A stretch of 64,000 bases of DNA. Origin: Trichinella spiralis. Lineage: Eukaryota > Nematoda > Enoplea > Trichinellida > Trichinellidae. Location of the stretch: NCBI GenBank assembly GCA_000181795.3, contig CM012953.1:9195298-9259297 (forward strand). The letters are read 5' to 3'. Below, piece after piece: positions 44,085 through 58,100 of this stretch (position 1 is the first letter of the stretch; every line of letters starts with the position of its first letter). The position numbers and the translations under genes are program-made. The notes under the pieces are model-generated. The model was not told the DNA's origin and did no database searches. It saw only the letters and a program-made list of their open reading frames with translations.

Positions 44085-45860
44085 GTAGGATGCTCAAGTT
44101 CAAATAGCCTGACACTGTTTTAAGATGAGGAACAGTGGTCTGTATCAAAATGCAAGACACGGATAGACGGGCATGTGTAAATTGCAGGGAACAATACAAC
44201 ACTTTTAATAACTAACAATCAGGTTCCAATACTGACTGTAGTTCTTCAAGCCTCATTCGTCCACGTGACGAATTACGCTTTCTCTGGTTCTTTGTTAAAT
44301 TGTGATAACTACTGCGTTTAAGCAAATATCAGTCCGAACAAATATATTGCGTTCGAGTAAAGAAGTTACTTATAGCATCTAAAAATAGCTACTAAATGTT
44401 CAAATGAACATTCTAGTTTCTAACAGGGCAAGACTCACGCTGCAAGCAAGATTGCCTCTTTTCGCTCTTCTGCATCGTCGCGTTGACTTCATTCTTCTTC
44501 CGCTGCTCGATCTTCTTTCTTCTCGTCTCTTCGGCTTCGTTCTTCTCGTTCCCGCGTGCTGCGTTCTACGATTCTCTCGTACCGCCACTCGCACTACCAC
44601 TGAAGAAAGAAGATGCGGGAGCCGCCCATCTGTCCGTGTCTTGGATTTTGTTACAGTCCACCGTCCCTCACCTGACAACAGAGTGTCAGGCTATTTGAAA
44701 TTGAGCATCCGTACCGGCAGAAGCCAGTTGTCGGTACATTTTCTGGTCCTTTGAGCCAGATCACGTGAAGCAAACAACCCACGGATGGTGAAGTACTAAT
44801 GGCTTCAGCTGCCAGAGCAAAGTCGAAGAAAGAAGAAATCACAGTGAGCCTGAATGGACTTCTGGGAGAACTGGATGAGCTGTGCACGCCTTCGCTGACG
44901 CAGACGAGTTAGAGGATCAGATCCCACTGAGTGAGCGTATATATTTCGAGACCGAGGCACTCCAGATACAGCTGGAGCAGAATTTAGAAAAGGATGGAAT
45001 GCAGGGGGCAATGGAAGATTGGTCACAGTATAGAAAAACTTTCAGACGGCGACGGCCAACGGCTCGCGCTCTGATCCGCCAGCTACGGAAAGAGCAGGAG
45101 CAGCGGCCGACGGGTGGCGACAACAGTAATCTCGGCAGGAGTGCCATGCGGATCGGAAACGGAAAGCTGCTGGAACTGAAACTTCCGCAGTTTTCAGGGG
45201 AAGTGCTGGAATTCCCCACCTTCTGGGCCCAGTTCGAGGCAAGCGTCCACAACAGAAGCGACCTGGATGTCACTACGAATTTTGATTACCTGCTGTCAGG
45301 TACGGAAGGGAAGGCGCGAAGCGCCATTGCTGGAATCCCGCTCACCGCAGCAAACTATACTCATGCTGTGGAGATCCTGAAGACCCGTTTCGAAGTTAGT
45401 TGCGCGCGAGCACATCTCAGCTTTGTGGAAGGCACCAGCGTGCCGTGAGATGACGATGCAGGGCATCCAGATATTGGTGGACGAGCTGATGAAACACCTA
45501 CGATGTCTCAAGGCGCTGGACAAGGATCCCTACACAGGCCACTTCCCCGTGAGCGAGGCCTTGATGCCGATGCTGAGAGAAAAGTTCTCTCCTGCGCTAC
45601 AGAGTGCGTGGGATCTGAAGGTAGGGTCCGATGATGATTTTAAGAAGTTTCTGCAGTTCGCCCAACGGTAGGCGGACTCACTCTTCACGCCCATTGAAGA
45701 CGGCGTCAGAGAGCCTGAGAAAAGAGTCGAACACAGAACCTCCCAGAAGGAACCGCCTCACTTCAAATGGAATAACGGCGGCCGTATTGCGTCGTCTGCT
45801 GCGGCAGGGTGGGCGCCGTTCCATCTGGAACATAAACAATTCAAAAGAATTTTATGTTAT
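44085..45860 (+). mobile_element. Decayed BEL/Pao-type LTR retroelement fragment
   Basis: A GC-richer block abruptly different from its surroundings. Its first part (about 44085-44760) has no protein homology and may be the 5' LTR and leader. The next part encodes a gag like those of BEL/Pao elements. No protease, reverse transcriptase or integrase follows, and I found no second LTR, so both borders are uncertain. The element is truncated. Confidence 0.7.
44799..45671 (+). pseudogene. BEL/Pao gag remnant (DUF1759-like), frameshifted
   Basis: The reading starts at 44799 with a basic and then Leu-rich helix, shifts frame near 44880, continues to about 45447 and shifts back for 45423-45671, where a stop ends it. 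The middle frame contains LKLPQFSGEVLEFPTFWAQF and the segment LLSGTEGKARSAIAGIPL, the signature of the DUF1759 gag domain found in BEL/Pao retroelements. Two compensating frameshifts and the missing pol mark it as dead. Confidence 0.75.
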
Positions 45861-46328
45861 ATGCTAATAAATAATACAATGTTAATAATACGTTGCGAAG
45901 TTAGATAACATGTTGCATTAAGCCTAATTTCACGTATAGCAGAAAACAGAAGTTCATGAAATGACGTCCGGTTTACAGTAATAATATTTACAAACTTGAA
46001 CATCTATAATTTACTGTATATTGTTATGTTGTAAGACTTTAAAGCGCATGTGTTTAAACAATGTTATCTTTTTTCTATGAGCATTTGTTAGCGAATTCGA
46101 AACTTTGAAGTCGCAGTGACGGTTTCTATGCTTTGTTGATCAGTTGAGTAATGCTAAACTCATTCTTATTTTAGGTGACTTTTATGTTAGGTTATATACC
46201 TGACATTTGTTTCTAACATTTAAATTTTTAAGTGTTAAGAATTTTTGATCAGTAGCTCTAAATAGAAACATCGATGTTTATTTATGCGCCCTTATTTTAT
46301 GATGTTTTAGAAAAGAATTCGATTAGAT

Positions 46329-47016
46329 ATGATGGAGAAATCTTGTATTGAGAAAAGAAGAAAAAACGACAGCGCTGAGAAACATATTGATCTGTTTTTT
46401 GAGGAGATCGGAGAAGAATTAATATTGGGTATATTCAGAATTTTTTGTAATTATGTGAGTTTTTTGTATTTAGATACGATATTTGACGTAAATCATGCTG
46501 CTAAACTATCACTGCGTTTATTTCATGGGAAGCGCAATTTTTTTCGCTATGGGAGAAACAGGTGATTGATGAAGCTTGCGATTTTTGTTTTATTGCTTTA
46601 GATTAAAAAAGCTAATTGAGCTATAACATTGTAATGCGACTTAAGAATGTTACGATTTTGTAGATGAATCATTGTGTAGTAGGTATTAATATTATTTTAA
46701 ATGGTTTCTTGGATGAAATTTGAATTAGTTGCAGTTATAGTTACAGAAAGATATTATGAAAGATATATAATTCGTGTATTCAGTGATGGGTACGATGATA
46801 AATAAACAGGCTTTGATGTTTTTGTCGACGAAGTGTCGTTACTGTTTGTACAGATTGCTTCAATTTTAGAACTACGGTTTCCAGAGATAGAAATATAGCT
46901 GCTTGGAGGAGTTTTCGGGAAAAGTTTTTGAAAAATTACAGTGAAAATGAATTGGATGGCGATTCTCGAGGTAGCAGCAGTGAGTTTAATTTGGTTTAAT
47001 TCTAGCAGAAAGTTTA

Positions 47017-47063
<47 letters not shown>

Positions 47064-48020
47064 TTGTTTACAACAAACAATATTTATTTAAATGCATGCA
47101 TGTGGTGATGCAAAATAGGAAAGTAATTTTAGATGAAGATGTGGCTGTTAATTGGCCTAATTCCAGTTCGAATAAAGACGCTATCAATGTGTCAATTCGG
47201 CGGAGACGTATTGATAGTTTGACGGATATGGAAATATGTTCTGATGGACTTGAGTCGACAAGCGAAGATGAGGAAATGTTGAGGGAACAGCTTTTATTAT
47301 CTAAGTTAGAAAAGCTCAAATCTGAATCTAAACATTCAGCAGAACTTGAAGCTTCATTTGGAAATGATAGCTCGGATTCAGAAAATGAGGATACTTTGAG
47401 AAGAATATTGCTTGAGACGTTGAGAAATAAAGTATGTTTTTAAAATAAATTATATTACGTATGATATATGTTATATTGTTTTCTAATGTTTTTTCTAATT
47501 ATTTTTTAAAATTTATGTAGCACTTTTTATTTTTTGTATTAAAGTATTGTGCATCTCATAACGATTGTTATTTTAGATAGATCAGAAGCATAGTTCAACC
47601 TATTCTCACACTGAGATAGCTGATGACGGTGTTGCTGCATCATTTTCCAAAGTGGAAAGGAAGCCTTACGTGTACAGTGCAGAGCACAAGAGCAGGAAGT
47701 TAAAATTTGTTAAAGTTGCTAGTTTTTCGAATTCCAGAAAAGGAATGTCTCATAGTTCGGTGAAGCGTTCTAAAGCAATTTCACTAAATACACAGAGGGC
47801 TCATAATTTGGTAGTGAACAAGTATAAGTTGTGGAAACGATTTTCTTGGGTTGCGTCACATCAAAAGGTCGAACATATTTTCTGTTTATGAAAATTGATT
47901 TGCTGTTAAATGCTTGTTTTTCAGCTTTGCGAATTAATGAAACAGAAACCAGTTATTATTTCCTTGGATGAAAGCGACAGTGAATCGGAACTTGAAGCTG
48001 TTAAAGGAGGCAATGTGTAG
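46329..48020 (+). CDS. Unrecognised Ser/acid-rich basic nuclear-type protein
   Basis: Six exons: 46329-46428, 46474-46561, 46870-46970, 47133-47431, 47577-47867 and 47925-48020, in frame, about 324 aa. I do not recognise a family. The N-terminal third is charged with an acidic stretch (FFEEIGEELIL). The middle has an Arg cluster (RRRRID), an acidic EDEEMLREQLLLSKLEKLK helix and a DSSDSENED stretch. The last third is Lys/Ser-rich. The C-terminus, KPVIISLDESDSESELE, resembles a SUMO-interacting motif (hydrophobic core followed by acid). Composition suggests a nuclear protein. Intron 1 is only 45 nt. The start follows a TTTTAG acceptor by 18 nt. A (TA)n repeat lies in intron 3. The existence of a gene is well supported by splice phases; the function is not. 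Confidence 0.8.
47022..47061. repeat. (TA)n microsatellite in an intron
   Basis: Alternating TA run of about 40 bases between exons 3 and 4 of the gene at 46329. Confidence 0.9.
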
Positions 48021-48099
48021 TAGATGTGTAGTAATTTTTTTTAGGTTAATTGAATTTTTAAGCCGTATAAACAATATTTAACCTGTTTAATTGAAATAA

Positions 48100-49900
48100 A
48101 AAACTAAATTTATTTATTACTTTGTTTTTTTTAGAATTGCTTAGTCAGTCAATGATTATCACAATAAATTAATGTAGTATGTCAGCGCTTTACAGATGCA
48201 TTAATGACATTCAAGAAAGAGATTCTTTGTTTCAGTTTTATTTTGAAAAATTGTCTCTTATTAAGATCGAATGTATTGTTTTATAAATACGAAGATTCAA
48301 AAATTTAAATGTTCCGAAAAATACGAATGTAAAATTATATACGATGGTGACGTTGCTTAATCACTGAGCAAATTAATATTTTATGGCAAAGCAATGTTTT
48401 TTATTAGTTTTGTGTACTTTTATTTCATAAAACAAAATACAGGTAAACGTTTATGAGAGCTTTTCATTTTGCATAATTTCATAACAGCAAAGTTTTCCCG
48501 TGGTATACCACAGTATTAGCATTTTATGATTTCAAACTTGTAATGTCGTAATTATTGAAAAATAGGATATGTATTATAAATGAATTAAATATTTACTGTT
48601 TTTTTAATGCAAAATAAAAGCTTCCTTGTGGTACTTGACATGTTATTCGATTATATAATTTGTTTACAGTTTTCTGAGCTACGGATTACTGTAGCAGCAT
48701 AAAGATGGTTATTCATAAACTGTATTTTTTCATCAATTCGAAAAACCTACGGTGAAAGTATGTTTAAAAATGACTCACATGTAATGTGGCGCCATTTTGC
48801 TAAAGTGCAGTTTTGATACAGTTAAAAGTAATAAAAATTAGTAAAACAAATATAATCGCATGCAAAATAGCTTGAAGTATTATTATAAACATTTATGGGT
48901 GAATTTATCAAAAGCTCAGATAACGCGTTCTAAACAAAAGAATCAACATACTTTTATGTGACTACAAGAATGTTTGCTCTTTTGAAATTTAAAGTGTCAT
49001 TTTGTACGGTATTTTTCATTCATTTATTATACTACAGCAGTTATTTAAATATCCGCATTTTCATCATTACGAATTTTTTATATATTACAACGTTTATTTT
49101 CTTTTAAATTATTAAAATAAAAAATTTTATAAATTGTACATTTTTATTAAAAAATTACAATTATTTCACTTGTTGATTCAACAAAATTAAACGATATAAA
49201 TAGAACAAGAATCTAAATAATACTTGAAAATCATTATTCTAAGAATGATGACACGTGCTATACTGTTTTTGTTGGTCAGCTTGCGTTAATTGGATTGAAC
49301 TTTACGGTAGTTTTCTGAGTTTCTCGTTTCCGTTAAAACATTTCATTTGACTGAAGGTACTGTTTTGTTTTATTGTTTTCCTGATTGTAAATTCATCGAC
49401 ACATCGTTTATGTAGTATAATTTTTGTAATTTTACTTACGATTAATGTTTGCTTCTTATGATCAATGGCATCTCTCTTAAATTTATTGATCAACTAGGAA
49501 AATTTCCAGTTTTTCGTTTTAAATCGTTATACGATGTTTGTATTCTTTTTCAGTGCCGGTCTATACGAGGTTCTACCTTGAAAACTATATTATGAAGTTA
49601 TATATTTCTGATTTGTTTGTCTGTTTTGTTTTCATTTCTGTTAGTTTTTATTTCTCATTTGTAATTTATTAAACTTTTTTTATATATGCATTTTTCTTAA
49701 ATATTTTAAAATAGATATTTACCTTTATGTACTTTATAGCCTTTTAATGTTTTATTTTTATTTTTTTAGTTTTAAAGAACTTCTTTAAAACATTTTAAAC
49801 TTTTGTTAATTTTAAGATCACTTCTCGTTTGAAAGAATTTGATTTCATTTGAGGTGGTCGTTTTTGTGCATAGTCCATCTTTTTCTTCCATTCCTTTCTT
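48100..49900. other. AT-rich spacer upstream of the DNAJ gene
   Basis: No gene or named repeat seen. The minus-strand frames near 49302 and 49772 are unsupported. Confidence 0.5.
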
Positions 49901-49911
49901 ATTCTTCCAGG

Positions 49912-52369
49912 ATGAATTCAAACAACGGCCAAAAGCATGTTTCTTATTATGAAGTGCTTGGAATTCACACCGAATCAACCGATCAGGAAATAAAGAAAGC
50001 GTAAGTACTTTATAATTTTGTCTTCTTCCAGTTAGGAGGGAATTGGACTTCCTTTTTAGCTGTGAATTATATTTTTGTTGTAATACTGGGAGGGTTTTCT
50101 TCCAAAGTGGTCGAAGAATTTTGTCGAATCATATTCGTATGAATTCTTAAAGTATTTTTTAATTGATTTTCAAAAATTCAAATATTTTCTTCAATTCAGA
50201 TATATGTCAATTTGCTACAACAGTGTCATTTTTATACCCGTTAATGTGATCAAAAATACTTTATTTGTGAATTTATTAGTTTGGTAATCGTTCACTTTCA
50301 CACTATATTACAATTTGCTGATTGTTTTATCAATTTTAATATAAGGTTGAATTCTGGAACTTCCATTTTATTTAAAACCAGCTTTTAGCGTGTTCCAGTT
50401 TATCGAATAATATTGACACACAGTTTCTTTTTGTAATTTTATGGCTGAAATTTTTGTTCAACTGAAAATAAAATAAAAGTCAGAAATATTGATTTCAAGG
50501 TATTTTTTTAAGTACTAGAAGTTAATTTTGTTGTTGAATAAGTCGCGTTTTAATGTTAAGGTAAATCTGTAATTGGTTATCTTAATGAAGAGAAAACATT
50601 TTTTACAATTGATTTTATGTTACGCCATGTTTGCATTATTTTTAAATCAGGCAAAATTAATCGAGACGTTGTATTTGTATGAATCCAGTGTCTGTGTGAA
50701 GACTGTTTTGTTTGACAATTGTATTGTTACGTAGAATGTCTGCTTTTGCTTTTTCACATTGATATTTAATATTGTGATTCAAATTTTTTTTTTGAAATTG
50801 TCTTCTAGCTTCAAAATCAAATATGTGTAGATTATTCTTTTAAATCAGTTTTATTGGATGCATGGAGCGCATAAATTGAATGCTCCAATTGCGCATTGTT
50901 GACGAAGCTTGAATATTATGTATGTTAAGATATTTTATTTTGCTTGTTTTGCTAGTTTTTTGTTTAATTCATTCATTCAAATTGAAAAGCTTTGCCTTGA
51001 ATGACATGACAGTTTTATGCGCATGGTTAAGACATTTCTGTTGACTGTAGTTGCTTTTGTAATACTTTGCGTTCGATTTGTTAATGTTTCTTATTTTTCT
51101 TTTCAAACGTTTGCTTTAAGATCAATGTATGCTTTGTAGTTTATTAATTTTCTTAATCGAAACATTTTAATATAAATTTGAAAGCGAATTTATTATGTTT
51201 CGATGATTTTTTTATTTGTTGAAGTAAAATAGAGTGGCGATTCTAATTTTAAATCAGTTATTTAATTGTTCTAATTGGTACATTATTGTCTGTTACTCGA
51301 TGTTATTGTTCCACTTTGTTGTGTTTAATTATGTTCTGATTAATTGGAGATCGAATTTCTCAGTGCTACGGTTTTATTTTAAATTGCGAGTGTTGTTCAG
51401 GTATCGTAGATTGGCTTTGCGATGGCATCCGGATAAAAATCCTCACAACAAAGTGGAAGCGGAAAAACGTTTCAAAGAAATCAGTGAAGCATACGAAGTG
51501 CTTATTGACAGTACGTCGAGGAATTTTTTTGAGAAGAAATCTACTATTGATTTTTTTATTGAAAAATTAAATATTATTTTAGATGAGAAACGTAGGATTT
51601 ACGATCGTCATGGAATTGATGGCTTGAGAAACGGTGGTGCGACAGCCGGCAGTCGTACTGGTCGTGGGGGCGACTTATCGGATTTCGTTTTCCGATCACC
51701 GTTTGAAGTATTTTTTGAATTCTTCGGCGGTCGGGATCCATTTCAAGATATTTTTGGTGCATGTGATCCATTCTCCACGATGGGCTTCGGCATGGATGAT
51801 TTTTTCGGATCATCATTACTGTCAAGTGAGTTATCTTTATTTTGTGACAATATTTTAATAGCTTAATTTTTTCAGCTAATGGCTGCCTGTCACCTTTTGG
51901 TTTGTTTAACCGGAATCCGATGTCTCACTTTATGCAAAGCTTTATGATGCCAAACGAATCCGATTTTGCTGCAAATGTTGGACCCGGACCGAGGTTATTT
52001 ATTATTTGTAGAATTTTGAAATGATAAAATAGACTTGATAATATATATATATACTCATATTTTTAGTTTTGTTACTACAACTACGTTCTCGAGCTCTGCA
52101 CCTGGACGTCCGGCTAAGGTCAGGAAAACTACCACAACAAATACTGTCGTGAATGGACGTACCGTTATTACAAATACGTATTATTATTTTGCATTTTTTA
52201 ATTATGAAATATATATTTGTATTGTTTTGTTTAATTTCATTTTTATAGAGTTGTGGAAAATGGGAAAGAAACGGTGGAAGTTATTGAAAACGGACGTCTC
52301 ACTTCTCGCACTGTCAATGGTCACAAGGGCCGACCACAGAAGCACATTGAAAATCGTCGCTTGCCTTAG
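49912..52369 (+). CDS. DNAJB6: DNAJB6/DNAJB2-like class B J-domain co-chaperone
   Basis: Hsp70 co-chaperone; this family suppresses protein aggregation. Six exons: 49912-50000, 51401-51510, 51583-51825, 51876-51993, 52067-52177 and 52249-52369, in frame, about 263 aa. The J domain (residues 10-80) reads [20 protein letters not shown] across a 1.4-kb intron to [15 protein letters not shown], with the catalytic HPD, then [16 protein letters not shown] Gly/Phe-rich linker contains [20 protein letters not shown]. The C-terminus has a Ser/Thr-rich run ([11 protein letters not shown]) and the [18 protein letters not shown] block that matches DNAJB6-type tails. No signal peptide, so cytosolic or nuclear. 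The ATG is 1 nt after a CCAG acceptor. Confidence 0.93.
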
Positions 52370-52384
52370 ATCAAATCATTGAAG

Positions 52385-54740
52385 CAATGCGTTTTTATTT
52401 AATTTATTATTGATAATGTGGTAAACGACTGTCATGTTCTTTTTTTGCTAGCTGACGTGATGTGCTTTGTTTCAATTATTTTAATTTTAGTCTAGTAATA
52501 TTAATAATTGATTGGCATTCATAATTAGTAAATTTAAATTAATCACTGGCATTGCTGTGTTTATTTGCAATATTTTTATCACTTGAATTGCGTTTATTAT
52601 GTTTATTGTACTTTGTATTTATTTGAGTAAACCCACAAGTAATGCACTGTATGTAAAGACCAATTAAATAGTAATTATATTCAAAATGCATTAAAAAACA
52701 ATGAAGAATTTTGCCTTAATTTAATATTTTTTAACAAATGTTTTAAAAGTGATTGATTAATATGAAATAATAGTTTTGTATTGAAAAGTAATAGTTTTAT
52801 TTTTAATAAAGTCTTTACAGTAAACTGAAACGAATATTTTTTACTTCAAAATTTTATCTTCAAGTAAAAATTTCTTTTATAATTTAGTGAATTTTGAACT
52901 AAACATTACTAGATAAAAATCATGATATTGGTTAGATTTTTTAGCCTCTCAGTTAACTGTAATTACAAAATTGAAAACCTGATAATCAAGATAACGTAAA
53001 TTCAAATGTTTTCATATATTTTAGCGTATTTCAACTTGGTTAGTGGTTTTTCTTTTTCAAGGTAACTTTGAAAGGCATTTTTTTCTTTATGATTTTTCCA
53101 AGTAAAAGTAAAACTTAATTTTCACGTATAACTTATAGTCCAGTTCTGCGTCGTATTGACATCTTACTGTTGTTATTAGAAAATTACGTTTAATTGAAAT
53201 TGAATAATGAATTAGAAGTGTAAAGCGAAAATAATTGTTATTTTTTGTCAGTTTTATTATTTATTTTTTGTACTGTTTTTCATAGCTTCATAAACAGTGA
53301 AACTGGTATTATTATTGTATTATTGCTTGGAATTGTTGTAAAAAATGTTAGCAGTGTCTGAGTGACATTGCTGGTAGTTGGAATGTTTGACATCTGAAGT
53401 TGGACTTTTCATTTAAGTCAATATTTGTAATGTGAGAGTGAACAGTTTTGTTTTCTCTGGTTTTTATTATTTTTTACTACTTACATTCAAATTGCACGTT
53501 TAAGTTCTATGAAGATGCATAATTTCATTTTCGAAATTCATAATCAAATATTAAATTGCTCCATTCTGACATCAGCTTTCAAACTATTGTAGTCTGAATC
53601 ATAAATGAAACATGAATGCATTATTTCACCACTGCTTTGAATTTTTTAATTGCAACGTCAACTGTATTCGATGATTAAATTGTCCTCTAACCTGTAGGGG
53701 CAAATATCTAAAAATGTGCTTTGGAAACGTGAAGACTTTAAAAATCAGCATGAAAAATAAAATCACTTACCAGCAAGTTTTACAATAAACAATTTAGCTT
53801 GATTTTGGAAACCTTTTTTTGTTTTTCTTAATCTGACGAATACTGTGAAAGAAATAAATTTGATCATATGAAGTATATATTTGATATATTCGTGCAGTAC
53901 AAAAGGCCTGTGCGAAATATGACATTTATGATCATCCATATTGCAAAAATTGTTCGTCGCACTGAAATAATTTTATACAAATGTAGATGCAATTGTTTGC
54001 ACAAAATGTTATCAGCTTCTTGTTTGATAAACAGGATTGGATGTAAATATTTATTTTGCTGTAAACTACTAACAAGAAATTATGCTTGTGTTTGTCATCT
54101 ACTTTGGAATTGAGCAATTTTTTGCTTCAGCAATAAGCAATATAATAAATGCTGTTAGCACAGTTTAATAAAATGCAATCATATTAATAAATTGATACTG
54201 ATAATTTGCAATTATTGCTGCTGGAAATGCTATATTTTTTAATTTAAATTTTAAAATATGTTCGTTATGTTCTTGTAACAAAAAACTCTAATACTGATGA
54301 TATTGACTGAAAGTTTAAAAAAAATCAATGTTGTTTTTACACGAACAAGCAAGGCTTAATTTTTTTTATCTTATCTGATATCAATTATTCTCTGATCTAA
54401 CTCATATTATTATGACAGCGTTGATAGTCGATTTTGGAAAAAGAAGTTTCTGATTCACTCGTGATTAAAATTGATCAACAATTGTTTGCGGATATTTCAA
54501 ATGAAAATCTGCTTTTTGCAAGTTTTATTTAAAAAGGATTAATTAATAATAAACCTCGTCGGTTTGTTTTTTTTTCTTAATTAAATGATTCATTTATGAG
54601 AGAAAAATATTGCAATAAGTAAGTGATTTTCAGTGTATTTCTGAAGAAAGCATAATATAATAATTTTACGAACAACAAAATATTTATTCTTTACATCTGT
54701 GAAAATAAAATACAACACTCGATGGAAAATAGACCAGAAA
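52385..54740. other. Spacer between DNAJ gene and ANKFN1
   Basis: The two genes converge here. The stretch is AT-rich with no gene that I can support. Confidence 0.5.
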
Positions 54741-54749
54741 ATGGGAAAG

Positions 54750-55100
54750 TCATACTGCTTCTTCATTACCACATTCCAAGGCTGCTAACAAATCGGAACG
54801 TCGTCGAATCACCAGTTTTCCTTTCGACCATGGATATTTCAACAACGCAACGGGGTAATTATCTCGAAGGCACCGTTCTCGAACCCCGATAACAACAACC
54901 AGACAAATGCTTTCAGCTTCAACTGGAGCAATGCTTTCTCCCCTTTCATTCAAATGAGCAATCACTTTTCTCACAACATCTTTGGCAGTGACGTTTGTAG
55001 ATATTCGCATTTTTACGCATTTCAATGTGGTCTGCAAATTTCGTAGAGCGACATGAACATCTATGAACTTTTCATCTGGATTCTTGTTCTTATTCGATGA

Positions 55101-55147
<47 letters not shown>

Positions 55148-58100
55148 TATCATCTTTTTCTTCTTCTTCAACATTGGGCTGTTGTTCGTTGTTCTTGTGA
55201 TGAAAATTGTTCAAATCGATCAAGCTGTAAAATGGAAAATCTGTGAAATTCATCCATGGCAAATTACAATACCCGTCGACTGATTCTTTTCCTTGAACAA
55301 CGCCCATTTTTCTTCTGCTCAAAGTGAAAAGCTTGTCAATTTGAGAAAGATCTTCACCAATTTTCAAATCATTGTCCCTAAATTCTTTGACTTGGTTGAT
55401 GAACAAATTGGTCAGCGTTAAATTTTCACAACGTCGATTGTTCTTTTCTGCTTTTTTGTTCAATTCCGTATCCGACGTGGCTCGACAAAGGCGTTTTTTT
55501 ATTCGATGCTTTGAAACGGTTTTTTTGACGCTGATTTGTGGAGAAGTTGTTGGCAAATTTTCAAAAAACTGATCTTTGGTGGCCAATTTTTCGTGAATTG
55601 TCATTGAACAATTGTTCCCCTCTTGTTCTTCGTCTGTGTTCTCTTGCATTTGTGCATCATTTGAACATTCACTTCGATATGCCATTTCCGGGATGTTGTT
55701 GTTCTCCTCGTCAGTGGCAGCATTGTGATTGTCAGCAACTGTCAGTGCAAAAGTGCCTTGAAATTTCGGCGACATGCAAAAGTGGTCGGCTATTTTCAAG
55801 CCGATGTAGTCGATCAAACTGCGTTGCACTGACGAAGTTGGATCTGAATTGTTCATTGAAAAATTTTCCTCATTCGAGCACAGCTTATCCAAAGATTGAT
55901 CCGAATCATAGCCGTGGTCGGTGGAAAAGCCGTCCACGGCAGTGTTGTGCTTCATGTAAAAATTTGCCCAGGAAAGTCGACCACGGCACAACAACAATGG
56001 AGAAAAATTGTCGTTGTGAGTGGAATTTGGAGAATTTGCTCTTCTCCACTTGAACATACTTTTAAATGTGCTCTGATTTTCTTCGAAATAATCAAACAAC
56101 AATTTCAAATCCAATCCCTCCTTCTGCTGGCGATGCTTTCGATAATCACTCACCACCGAACATAGCCATCTGGATTCTTTCCACAGCGATTCTAATTTAT
56201 GCTGATACAAGGACAATTGATTCAGTTTCTCTTCTGAGGAGAAATTTTTCTCAAGAATCTACAGTTGAAAAATTTATTCAATTTGAAAAAAACAAATTAA
56301 TAACAATAATTTGCTGACCTGACGCTGCTGTTGTTTCAATAATGACGAATATACTTCCAAAGACAGTGAAATGTACGAATACAAGGATAAAAATTGCGCT
56401 TGATAATTTTGAAGATGTACTAAATGAGTTTGTGATTTGAAATGCAACAACAATTAATTGTATGAATATTTCAAATCAAAATACTAACCAACTTCAAAAA
56501 CCGCCACGGGTAGTGAAATTTTCGACGATGCACGCAACGTATCGGTAGATTCAGCAGACTGTTCAGTTGGACATGAGCAAATTTTATCCGGTGGAGGGAG
56601 AAGAAGAATGAACGAAATTTCTGAATTGATTTCAATCACTTCTTTTCGGTAAATTCGAAGTTCATTGCATTCATTGCTGGAGATCTGTTTGAGCAAAATC
56701 TTTGCAGCGGATACCAGCTCCCAGTGGAACTGCAGTTGGCACGCATTTGGATGTTCCAAATTCACTTGCAAATTATCCAACGCTTTCAACCATTCCCATT
56801 CATCTCTGCAAAATGAGGCATTTCGAAATTGATTGTTTCTTTTTTATTCATATGACAATTACTAAATAATTACTTGGATACGTGAGAATTTTCACGCATA
56901 AAAGCATATGGCATAATGGATGGTTGATTTTCAAGCAGAACAATCTTCATTTCGTTCAAATATGATTCAAGTTTTAAATAACCCAAATAAAGACCTTTTC
57001 CCAGCTTATTCAAACTTTGCTTGTGAAATTTAATGCATTTCTAAATATGATCAACATTGAAACAGCTCATAATTAATACACTGCATAATATTCTTACCTC
57101 TATATTATTCAGCAGTATTTCTTCTGTTGTAGACTCAGATGAAATTCTCTTTGGCAATTTGTCGATTTGTTGCCATTTCAATATAAGTCCCTTTAATGTG
57201 GAAAATTTTAGCATATTTTTAAGGAGAAACTATGAAATCATACTTGCAAAGGTTTGGATTGTGTAACATTTTTCACCATCACGAATATAACATTGCCATC
57301 CGCGTCATACAAGGGTTGATGATAAGCACTGCCGAGATTGTTCATGCCGAGTCCCGCTTTCAAACAACGAATAGCATCGAGTAGTTTCAGTCGAAAATTT
57401 AAACTGCCAAAATTGGAAAAATCATCTCTTCCAAAAAGTGGCACCGAAGGAAGGCGTTCAGAGCTGGTGGTTACCTTGAAAAGCATGCCCTGAAGCTTTG
57501 ATTGGAAAAAAATCCTTTTGAACAGCTTACTTTTAGAAACCATTGAAATTCCGCATGAACTGCCGTTGGAAGAGAGTCACAAATTTCCACTGTTGGTATT
57601 TGATCGTCGAGAGTGCACATCACTTTGTCACTTTTGTAAAGTATTACGGACAAAAATGAACCGCTAAAATGTTCCCCAAATGAATATTTTATTACTGAAT
57701 TTATTAAACTGTTTCTATTGTTTAAAGTAGAAAAATGTACATCTATCTACATCTGAGAATATAAAAAGCGGAATATATCTTACTGCTTGTTCGACTTGTG
57801 CAACCTGCTATTCGTGATGAGCATATTTTTTATAGAAATTTTACGGCGTTTTTTCAAGTCATCTTCGACTAAAAATGTTTAATTTAATTAAAGCAATTGA
57901 ACCTACGAAAAGAAAAAAAATACCCTGTGAAAGTAAATTAGATTCTTGAAATTTTTTGATCTCTTCATGAAGACTTTGCAATTCTTGGAGGCTTTTAAAT
58001 TTAGTTGTCGTTTCATTTTCGACGTCGCGCCAATCTAAATTTCCAAGGGTAAATCAAACCAATATAGAAAGAGCATGATGATTTTTTTATCATTCATTCT

